A stretch of 64,000 bases of DNA, from NCBI GenBank assembly GCA_023653785.1, contig JAMKCH010012780.1, forward strand, positions 1 to 64,000, given 5' to 3'. Position numbers and translations under genes: made by a program. Below the pieces are notes generated by a model. That model was not told the DNA's origin. It ran no database searches and worked only from the letters and a program-made list of their open reading frames with translations. Positions 36,201-48,200 of this stretch are shown one piece after another. Source of the stretch: Ophioderma brevispina (taxonomy: Eukaryota > Echinodermata > Ophiuroidea > Amphilepidida > Ophiodermatidae). Position 1 is the stretch's first letter, and each line of letters begins with the position of its first letter.

Positions 36201-39200
36201 ATGACTGGAAGTTGATTCTCAATGTAAGTTTAATGTAACGATGTGTTGATTATCGGGATAGCCGAAAATGTGGTGTGACTGAGGGGTTTCAAGTGTCTAA
36301 GGTAAATGGCATATAACTCTTGAACCAAATCGCCATTATTACACCAACTAAAAACTAATGAAAGATGGAATATTTTCCTGACGAAAGAATCAGTTTAACT
36401 ACAGCTTTAGAAAATAATCTTTTTGATTTGATATTTTATGGGGGGGTTGAGGAGCAGACTGTAGTTATATATGTTGGTGTACTGGTCTCAAGAGTTTCTG
36501 CAATATTGCTTTCTTTCTTTTCCTTCCCAAACACATTACCCAATATCTAATTTTCAATTGCTCCACAAAGTTGTTTTAAATCCATTTTTGTTCTCATGAA
36601 GGGGGGTGGCTTGATTCTACTCGTTCTTGCAGCACTTGCCCTTACCCCCTCCTTCCACTTCGCCTTATTCACTGTACCTCCTCCTCAACCCAACCCTCCT
36701 TCACTTGGTTTTGTTTCTGTTCTTCTTTTGTCATCTCCCCGTCCTCTCGAACCCCCCATCCCTTTAACTCAAAGGCCCTTCTTAAAAATGCTTGTTAGCT
36801 GGCCTTTCCTCAGCAACATACCCATACCAACAAACCCCATTTCGCCTTTGGCCAACACGGATCCACCACTCTTTTCCAACCCAACTCTTCTGCCTCAGCC
36901 TCACTTTTCATCCTATCCATCAACTTCACAACACCACACATCGCTTTCACCATGGCTCTCTCTCTCTGTCCTTAAAATCGGGAGTTTCCGTAACCTGACC
37001 CCTCTGACACTTTTTTCTGACACACTTATGAATTTGAAACCCTTCACAAAATAAAACACAGATTTATTCTGTTAAGGTTTCCGAATTCATAAGTGTGTCA
37101 GAAAAAAGTGTGTCAGATGGGTCAGGTTACGGAAACGCCCCTCAAAATCCCCATCTCATTTTTGCTCAGACACAGTTTCTCACTCGCATACATCATCACC
37201 GATCTCACACAACTCTTGTACAACTCTTATTAGGCAAATAAAAAGTTCATCTCAGAGAGCTGTGGATAGCTTTTAAAATTCATGATTTGAACAATGCATT
37301 ATAAGAAGGTTTTTTATTTGTTGTTATAAGTGTTTAGTTGTCTAAAATTTGGCTGCAAAATGGTCTGAAAAGTCATGCCTAAAATGCAATAAAAGTGTCA
37401 TGCATATTGAACATGCTTCTCAGCTTTTAAAAAATGGCTATCATTTCACACACATCATATTTGTTCTTTATCTTGTCCTAACCATAGGGTGTTGGACGGA
37501 ATCCTAGTACAGAAGTTACCTTCATGGCAAACAATAACGATGGTGGAGGCGGTGACTATCACACAACATACTGGGCTCAACCAACATTTGTGTCGACTCG
37601 CAAATACTACTGTCATTTCTCGTCAAGCAATTACGGAGAATTGGATTTTGCTCATGATAAGTTTCATGAGGTGAGTGTGTTAAAGGTCCATGGCCCGATC
37701 GCTAAAAGCCCCGTCCCCAGAAGCCCCAGATTTTACCGGAAGTGGTCAACTTTCTAGTATCGGAAGAAAGCTACTATTTTTCTCATTTACCCTCTAGCCA
37801 AAGACTGTTTGGTTTGGAAGTTATGAGCAAAAATGTGCCCCATTTTGGTCGACCAATATTAATTTTACACAGTATTCTATGGGGCTTACAAAATCACGTT
37901 TTTAGCTCCTGCAACAAAAAGGATTGAAATATCGGCGCAACGGCCAACAAGGCGTTGATAGTTCCACTCCTTAACAACCACAAAGTCAGTGGCGTACCGA
38001 GGCAGTCGATCCAGAGGAGGCAAAATTTCTTCATTGTCCCGGGGGGGGGGGCAAAATTTGTAAGTCATCCTGGTGATTTGCTCCAATTAAGTCTGGACTT
38101 GACGAAATGCGTGCATAGTGCACGAAAATCACTGAATTTAATTTTCCCCAAATTTAGGCTGAAATTGGTCAAAATTCCCTGAAGAATAGGAATGAAAATG
38201 AATATTTTGATCCATATCATCCCTCTTTTTCGAACCAGAGGGGTCGGTACACCACTGCAGGAAGTATGCACTCGTCAAAATATTTTTGTCCCCAAGTATA
38301 ACAGCTGAACAACCAGTAAAATGTGAAGATTCCATCCAAATTCCCAAAGCAAGTGTTGGTGGTTGGCTAAGGCTTCACAGCAAATGTCATCTTCCACCTT
38401 TTGAGTTTGAGGGCTTAGGGTTTGAGGAGAAGAGACGTCCAATAAACTTGGAAGAGCAAGTGGAGGAGGAGAGTAGGAGGGTTGGGTTGAGGTGGAGTGC
38501 AGTAATTGGTAAGTGGGAAGGAGAGAGTACGCGCGATTGCTGCGATGTGTGAGGTGTGAATCCGCCACCCTTGTTCACAGTGACAAAACCGATTTAAAAA
38601 ACCTTTGGATTTTACCTATACCTACTGACTACCCATTACTCTCCTCATGAGCACATGTATCTGATTTAATGTGCAAACATTATTCTTCTCCTCATGTGTT
38701 TGTTTCCTTCTTTCAAGAGAGCCTTGTAAAGACACTGTGCACTCCCATTTTTTTTTCAACAAGGTAACTCAAGATCTATACTTTGTCGTTGTCCAAAGTA
38801 TGAAGTGATGACACATGCGTGACCCAGTGCCGCTTTCAGTTGCAGTTGCGCTTATGCTTTTGCCTACTTGTGCACTAAAGTGGTACAGTTTATCAGCCAG
38901 TCGCTGTCTTCATACTTCCGATCTGAGCAAGTATAGGTCAATGATGGAACATGGATTTTCATTCTCAGGCAGTCTCTGGGATGTGCAATAATGACATGCA
39001 CTCATGATGAGAGCACCTTTTCTTGTTATGAAATTTATAACATTTATAACATTGTGTTCAAAGTAAGACGACTAATTTTTTGAAGAGAGAATAAAAATAT
39101 TTCAATGAAAGAAAAAAAATAAAAAAATTAAAAAAATTTAAAAATAATAAGAATAAAACACTGGAGTGTACATTTTTGACCCCCACACCACATCATGATG

Positions 39201-42200
39201 CATGGAGCTTTGCGTTTATGGCATATCCTGGCAGGCAAGCATACGTTGTGTTCAAATCGTCTCTGTTGCTCAGTCCAGTAATCCAGCAGTGGGCGTACGG
39301 TAGTCCGCTCCCGAGGTGTAAAATTCCCAAGGCAGCCCTCCAGAGTAGGCAAATTCTTCAGTCGTCCTGATGAATTCTTACCTTGATGAAATCGGCATAG
39401 CAAATGCGACGAATGCCGGATTCCAACTTGAATTTTGCTCATTTAGTCTGAAATTGGTAAAATTCGACTGAAGAAGAGGAATGGAAAGGCATATTTTGGT
39501 CCATGGTCGTACGCCCCTGGGCCATTTCTAGCCAATGGGAAAACTTGCCCCATGTGCCCCCCGCCCCCCACCCGCCCCCCCCGCCACATGATAATCAATT
39601 AATCTACTGTCTCATCAATGCATATCAATGGAGCTCTTGAGTAACCATACAAAATAGACCTACATATTTTGTATAGGATCTTTAAAGGTATATTACAAGA
39701 TCCTAGCCTTCATTTTGTGTCGCCTGCCCGAATGCAGGAAGACACATATGGATTACTTTGTCAATGTTGTTGTAGTCTGTGGTTGATAGTCTGTTGTTGT
39801 TGATCGGTCCTGTTGTGAAAAATGGTCAATCATTTTTGCCTAATAATTCTCATAACTTTGAATGGATTTAAAACAAACTTGGATCACAGGTGCAACATGG
39901 ATCCCCCACTTTTTGATGAGGTCGAAAGGTCACATTCCCAAGGTCAAAGGTCATGTGAGGTCAAGTTGTAATTGGGCTGAAAATGTAAAATTGACCTCAT
40001 TGAAAAGTTGAAGTCAATTGGAACCAAACTAGAATCATAATGTGCAACATGGCATACCCCACTTTTTGATGAGGTCAAGTCACATGCCAAGGTCAAAGTC
40101 AGGTGAGGGCAAGTTGTAAAATCGGCTGAAAATGTAATTGACCTCATTTGAAAGTTGCAAGTCGATTGAACCAAACTTGAATCATAGGTGCAACATGGGA
40201 TCCCTCATTTACATGCGGTCCCAAAGGGTCGCATAACCAGGTCAAAGTCATGTGAAGTCAAGTGTAAAATAGGCTGAAAATGTCAAATGACCATCATTGA
40301 AAAGTTGAAGTGCTTGAAACTCAAACGTGAGATCATAGGTGCAACATGGGATCCCCCTCATTTACTAATGAGGTCAAAGTTCGCATACCAAGGTCAAGTC
40401 ATGTGAGGTCAAGTTGTAAATAGGCGAAAAATGTAATTACCTCATTGAAAAGTTGAAGTCAATTGGAACCAAACTTGAATCATGGGGCAACATGGGATCC
40501 CGGTTCATTTGTTGATGAGTCAAAGGTCCACATATCAAGGTCAAAGGCATGTTAGGCCTATCATTCACTAACCGCGATGCGGCACACAAGCGGGTCCTAG
40601 GACCGATGTATTTTGGTTTATGTTCAGCTAGATATCCCCAAGAAAACTCAGGTTATTTCCAAAATTCAGTTGATTCTGACAGTGAGTTTTTTGATGTTAT
40701 TCACAAATGTTTGTATCACGCTACCCATAGGCCCGGTGTAAATTTCTGTTTTACGTTGTGTATGGACAGAAAATACAAGTTACGAAGGTCTTCAAGGCAG
40801 ATCAATTGCATGTAAGATTAGCACACATACTATACTTAGGCCAATGGTTCCGATGATATAAGAATCTCACAACTTTTGTGGGCCACCAAGCTATAGCTGG
40901 TAGGACCATTTAGCATCTGTTGTGCGTTGTAATGTGTGGATGATTGTGCGTAGGTTTGTGTCACTAGATTGTGTAGTTTTTTTTTAAAAATGACTCACTT
41001 GAAAAAGTTAATTCAATTGGAACCAAACTTGTGTCATAGTGCACCATGGGACCTCTCATATGTTATGAGGTCAAGGTCATGTGCCAAGTCAAAGTCATGT
41101 GAGGTCAAGGTTGAAAAATAGGCTAAAATGTCCAATTTGATCTACAAATTCGAAAGTTGAGTTCAAACTTGAGTCATAGGTGCAATATGGGATTCCTCAT
41201 TTGTTGATGAGGTCAAAGTCACATGCCAAGGTAAAGGTCACATGTGAGGTCATTGTAAAATGGGCTGGGTGGCCCACAAGCTTCTATTCTTATGGAACAT
41301 ATGAGCACAAAAGAAGCCGAGAACACAAAATTCCTAGATTAGTGTTTAGTCGGAAAACCTGGTGTCTTGGTCACAAAATGGCCCGTTTCTTACCATTCTC
41401 ATTGCCTTATAATTACTTCATCTTTCGTAATTAGCTAGTGAATAACTCATCAAATCAGCTGGTAGACCTTGGGGTTATAACTCACTACAGTTGACATAAT
41501 TAATATCCCTGGGGGAACAATGAAATTTTCATCAAGAGAGGGGAAACATTCCCCTGGGCATAATAACGACTGCTCCCCTTACCTTTTTTAGATCAATCTG
41601 GGGAACAACACCAGGGAACTTTAATTGTGAAACAGGGTGGGCACCACATACACTGAATTGGTTACCAAGCTGTCTGGATTTCTAGGTCGGCAACCATTAT
41701 TACCCGAATGGCTCCATGAGGGCGCTGTGCTGGGAGTTCAAGGTGAACAGATGCTAGGCTGGGGATTCTGGGAACACGCACGGTAAATGCTCCCAAATAA
41801 AGGTGCAACGAGAGATTTTGAGCACCCAGATAATTTGTCATAATATTGATTTCATATAGATTAGACACTCATAGAGGTTCTTCTTCCTTGTGATTTGCTA
41901 CAGAAATGTCTTGAAAAGATTGAAAAAAGGTTGATTTTGGACTTGCTTATATTTCAATTTAAAACATAGGCTGAATTTCGTATTTCCTCCTATACGAAAT
42001 TATAAATGTGACAAGTTTTGTACCAAAGAACATTTCTCAGCTTAATCCTTTCATATGGGGATATTTTTGATGGAAAGGCTTACATCAGTGCCAAAATTAG
42101 AGTTTTCCAGCATTTTTTAGGGACACCTGTTTATTTTGAAATCTCTCGTGCACCTTTAACTTCACTATAAAATGAAAAAACCTGGTCCCTCTTAAGGCTG

Positions 42201-45200
42201 ACCTCAAGATTTTGAAATATACGTCTTTTGGTGTGTTTTTTAACATTAGTCATGTCTAAAGATAGTCACCTAAATGCTTAATTCCAAAGTTAAGAGATCA
42301 ATTGGATTTTTCGTTTTCATGCAGTTAAATTTTTGCCATAATACAGTGCCATAGATTCCTGTAAAACAAAAATTTCCGGATCTGGAAATTTATAACAAAG
42401 TGTTTATTTCTATTGAAGACTTATTTGAGCTGTTATTTTCACACAGGATTAGTATGTGGACAAGCATTATGTAGGTCAAAAACAGGATTGTTTGAAAATT
42501 TAGTTCACCCTCATCAGGAAATCTTGAAGTCAGCCTTCAATTTAATTTGAAACATACAGTTTTGTTTGTAGACTGTGAAGTTTTGTCTTTAATTTAATGC
42601 ACCCCAGTTTGTTTGAATCTTTATAAGTAATCTGTAAGTAATACACAAAAAGATTATATGTTGAAATCTCCAGGTCTGCATTCAACTTTTGAATATTTCT
42701 GAAGGGCTGTGATACCACTTTTTAATCAAGTGTTATATATTTATTTCTCATGTACTTAATCTTTTTATTTGAAATAGAAAAGAGGCATTCGAGTGAGTGG
42801 TATGTGGATTCAAGACTGGGCTGGGAGGATTACGACATCTTTTGGAAGACGACTCTTCTGGAATTGGGAATGGGATCCTGAACAATATCCAAATCTTGAT
42901 GTAGAAATCAAGAATCTTAAAGAAAAAGGTATTTTATACTTTTATCGAGTGCGCGTGTGGTCCAGTGGATAGAGCATTCGGCTCGTGATACGAAGGTCGT
43001 GGGTTCGAGTCCCACTGTTGCCAACGCGTTGTGTCTTTGGGCAAGAAACTTTATCTCGATTGCCTCTCTCCACCCAGGTGCTAAATGGGGAGCTGGCTAG
43101 GGATATACCTTTTTTAATTCTTCTGACAATCAAACACTTGGTTATCTTTTTTACAGCAATCCAGGCATTTTTCATTTTTGACCCCTGTATTTTGAATTTT
43201 TCCCCCCTCCTTGCTTCCCCCACACTTTCAGGAGGGGCATCCCCGCTAAATTTTTTCTATAGGAAAAAGGGGGCACCCCCTAAATTTGTTCATTAACCTT
43301 CATAGAAGACAAATCCACTGAGAAATGATGCTGCTCTCCACGGTCACGGGAAATTGCTGCCCAAATGACCCAACTAATATGCTCAATATTTTGTCCCCGA
43401 TGTTGTCTTTATCATGCCAGCCTGGACTTTTGTTAGCGAAGACCCTCTTTGATATACGTTCAGAGGCTCTATGCCTGCAGAGATCTCCTTTGTAATCAAC
43501 CCACAAATCATCTTGGTTTTTCGGCCATTTCCTAAACGATAATCCTAAGACAACCTGATTACAGTTGTTAGTAATATGTCATTATAACATTGCAACTTAC
43601 GTTAACTTTTTAACTATATGTAACAGTCAGTTCCGAAAGTAATAGAATACAACACACTCCCCATAACTTAAGTTACGTTTTTAGATATTCAAATATAAAT
43701 AAAAACCTTTCATATAACAAGAGTATCACCACATGCTTTATTTTATGGAAACCTACTTACCCACTTTAAAGGCAATGCTATAGGTTAATTTGACATATCT
43801 GAAATTGACACTTTTCGAAAACATGTTATAAAATTATCCCTTGAACTTTCATTTATTGCAGATTGTTTAATAAATCTTAATCATCTGAGAAAAACACATC
43901 GCCAATCAGAGATGAAAAATTTACACTTACGTGACATGAGTATGAAACTTGCGTTACATATTATACCCTCCATTATGTTTATATTGTCCCTGCAAAATCT
44001 TATCAAGTGACATGTTTGTCGTTTTGACCCGAGCTACCAATGTAAAGATTATCATTACATTCCTGAAAATAAAATTTCCACTTGATTAAGCAGTTGAAAA
44101 CAATATTTACCTTTAAAGGGCAGAATCGTGGATATCTTTCAGCAGATTTCGAAAACGTTTCACTTAAAATCAGCTATTATCGAGCTTCTCATCTTGTCAA
44201 GGAGCTCCAACGCATGGTGGCGCTTCATAGTTTTCGACCCAGCGACAGCAGAGGGTAGTCAGACGCTAAAGGTTTTGATTTAGCAACTGTTTTTAAATAA
44301 GTGGTAACATATGTTTTTCTATCTTGTATGTTTCATTTTTAGTCCCCTGCATCCAAGTTAATATTTAGAACTGAACAAAATGAAATTATTATAATGAAGG
44401 TCCTTTGGGGTAATAGCTGCTTAGAAATCGTAACTGTTAAAAGCTACTCCTACCTTTAGTTAGGTGTTTTGAAGTAGCATATGTCATATTTCTTAACCAT
44501 ACCATGTTTTGGGGCTGTAAATTAATCGTGACGCCCTTGCCGATTTCATACACATAACCTGATGCAGTTAAGACCTCTCCTGTCGTATGACGACTAACAA
44601 GAAATATATATTTAAGTAAATTATGCTAATTTTCTTGTCTGTAACAACGCGGAATCATCATGAACACTGTACGTGGTAACGTAGGTTTCACTTATGTGTG
44701 CGACAAACTAAATCATTATTTTTATGAGGCCAAAGTTAATCAATATATTCAATTTTTGCCTATTTCCAATACATTATGGACTATAGTTTTCATTGATAAT
44801 ATATGCTTCAAATTAATTTGCGTCTGAACAGGAAACAATGACATAAATGAAACTATTTTTATTTGCGACAAGGTGGTGTTTTGACTAGAACTCTGTAATA
44901 CAACTTTCTTGGTTGGAAATATACAATTACTTAAGAATCCAAAAATGTTATATATTTTTTACTTTTTATGTAAATATTTCACTTAAGAAAAGAAATTTTG
45001 ATTTAAAGGTATGAGTTTTAGTGAAAACGTGAACTAATTCATGCGACGCGTTTTTCCAACTTGCGCCGATTTAATGGTTTTGACTTGTTTGTCTTAATTT
45101 TTTTTAAAGTAAGAGCTTCGCAATTTTGATTAGTATAGCCATGCAGGCAAAGGTTCAGCATTTAATTTGTGGTTGAGTTCCTGTGCACTCAATTCCCTAT

Positions 45201-48200
45201 CAGTCCATTATGTTTTGGCAGTCCTCTTATGTTGGCCCCCATAATCTGCCACCTTTCTTACAGTTTATCTGATTGGCTTATTACACCATTAATCTGAGTA
45301 ACCAATCAAAATCCTCTATGTCCACTTGCACCTCTTAAAAGACACGATCAGTGAATTGAAAATATTTGAAATTTTGCAAGGAATAGCTTCAAAGTGAAGG
45401 ATAAGTCTTTATGATTCTCATAAGTTACCTTTTCCACCTGTAAATTGACCGAAAGGAAGAAAAAGTGCAGTGTTCCCTGATACAGATTCCCATTCAATTA
45501 ACGTGTTGTAGTAAGGTCCGAACAGGCAGTAATTACTAAAATTTCCGTTCCGCCTTATTAGGTTGCTTCTGTCTATCATTTGCATGGTATTTAGGTACCA
45601 TGTCCTTGTTACATACATGCGCAAAAATCTGATTTTGATGATTTTTTCGATTTTCTGATTAGCAAATCACTGATAGTTCTTTAAGCTGTTTCAATTCTTA
45701 CCATGTCTATAATTGCTTAATTACATATTAACCCACTGAATAACCAGGGTAGTGCCATGGGCCATTTTTATGAAAATACATTGGGTATTGCAATTTGAAC
45801 CATATTGGATGACAGTTTTTTTTACAATCCACCACTTACTGATTCACAAGTACTTAGGAGCTGCTGATACACACATATCACACAAATGTTTCCAAACAAA
45901 TGTTGTTGATGGAAGTCAACAACGTAAAGATTAAGAGTTTTGACTAAGCCTTCGTCCTATATTCTATTACCTCTGTCTGCCCATTATTGAAACATGCCGC
46001 ATTCTTATTGGTCAGTTTTGGCTGCCCATATATTCTGCAATAATGGGTCGCGATGCATTTTCTCATTCATTAGAACACGCTGTTTTCGGTAATATAATAA
46101 AATAAGGGTTTGCAATCATGTATGGGCTCATAACGTATCCTCGGCCAGAAAAACGTAAATAATGCGCTCGGCTGCGCCTCGCCCATTATTTTGTTTTTCC
46201 GACATCGGGACACCTTATGCCCAATGATACTGCATCACCCTTATATTCCTTAAATATGTGATTTGGAAAAGTGTCGGATGTTGTACTTCATCAGTTTTGA
46301 GACTGCCTGCACATACTGGCTTTGTGTCTTTTTGTTTGAGCCACCGGGAAACAGACAGTGGGCAGTAAATAAGTGGTTGGTACATTTTGTGAACCCACTT
46401 CGCCTGACCCGACTCAAAATTTCAGCCTTTTAAGGAAATAAAGTGCATGTGATTCCTGTAGTCCCTAAAGGCTGCAAATTTGGTTGGGTCAGGCAAAGTG
46501 CGGGGTCACACAATGTACCCAACCCAAATGAAATGTGCATCAATTCATTGCAGGGCCACATGGCACAAGATTTATTAGGGAAGGGTGGGACTTCCAAAAA
46601 TTGACGTTTTGGTAAAAAGTGATCAACTCCACCCCCCCCCCCCCACCAACAAAAACAGCGGTCCTTTTAGGACTTTGGAACATCGCACTCACCAAAAGTG
46701 ATTTTCTTGTACAATTTGCTCTAAATATTGGACCTTTTTATGAAAAAAAAATCAGCAAAAGTGGACCTTTTGCCCATGGGGTGGAATTGAATAGAGGGGA
46801 ACCCCACACCTGTTAGCTGCATGTGCGGCAGTTCATATTATACAAAACACCAGTTGTAATGGGAAAAAAATCATTGCTGCCTTCCTGAAAACTCCTGGTG
46901 ACTCCGCAAAGGACTCTAAAACGGCAGAAGGCAGTCAGTTTGAAAACTGAGACCAAGGCAACGCTGACATTAGTTCTTCCAATGCCAATGAATCGTGCTC
47001 CGCCCTTTTCCCAAAACGTGCGCATTTTAAATTTGGTGTCATCCCCCAAAAGGAAACTGCTGATATACCTTTTGTCGGATCTGCTGAAACTCTTTTGCAA
47101 AGAGCGCATGTCCCTATCAAAATTCGTGCGTGTTTGTTAAAGTTTGTTTAGCCTGTTTCAAAGTGCTCGTGCATGGACACCTTACCTCCAATGCCAACAA
47201 TACAATGTCATAGCTGCACCATAGAGACTAGCTTGTGTGTCAGGTGGATTAAGGTCGTTTATACCAAGGGCAAAGTTCATTAGCCTTCAACTTGTGCAGA
47301 GAGTGAAGGAAAGGTGGATTTGCAAAAACAGACACTGCTAGTTAATTCAGACCACCTTGGTCTAAAAATAAATGTGATTTCTTAACACTTGAGGTGAGAT
47401 TGTTTCATAATGCAGTTATGGTCCACTTTTGTATTCCCCCCCCCACCACACATGCGATCACAATTGACGCGTGTCCCCGAGAAATCTCCAATGTAGTAGA
47501 AAGCCAGTCTAAAATTTTGTATCGCTGTGTTAAAACTATATAGCCGATATTTTTCGTACAACGGTTCTTTTAGTCGATAATTTATTCCTCTAAATTACAT
47601 TGTAAATGTGATACAAAAACACATTGAAGAAAGTTGTCATCGAGACAATTATTGGAAAGCCAATGCAGCCTCGGCCAATTCGCCACGCGCAAACTCAAGT
47701 ATGGATTCCCATAAAAATCAGCTCCGTATCTGGCCGTATTGGATTCATCGCCACACCCAGGTTTGGTTGACCGGTTATTTTTCGTACCAAGTGTCATCAA
47801 GATTATTAAATTTCTCTTCATTGATGGCGGTAAGTAAGATCATATTAGCATATGACCCTGGGCAAAGTTGTTGTCACTTCAATTGAAAAACATTTCTTGA
47901 CTCAAATTTAAACCCAGTTTATGCAAGTAGAGGGGATTGGCAACGCCTGCTGTGCATTGCATGGGGGAATGGAGTTAACTTGGTTCCTCGGTATGTCATG
48001 TGCTTATAGTTTAGCTCAGTCATATTGGCTATGTTGTACTGAAGCGTAATTGCCAAAACTTGGCCTTAATTTCTCCGACTAATGAGATTGTTAATGGTGT
48101 AACCTAGTTATTCACAGAAAGAAAGAAAGGTCGCGGGCTTTTACTTGTAGACTGTAACTGCATGAATGTACGCAATTTCATGGTTCTTAGCCGTTATTAA

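Noticed and set aside
36596..37054. 152-codon open frame with a hydrophobic start
   Set aside because: Same composition effect, and it runs into the palindrome at 36984.
42946..43022. Functional tRNA gene
   Set aside because: A and B boxes are good, but the acceptor and anticodon stems do not pair properly and a SINE core follows. Called a SINE.
46813..47120. Minus-strand frames of 61 and 98 codons overlapping in intron 5
   Set aside because: Two overlapping frames look equally plausible, which suggests chance; no domain recognised.
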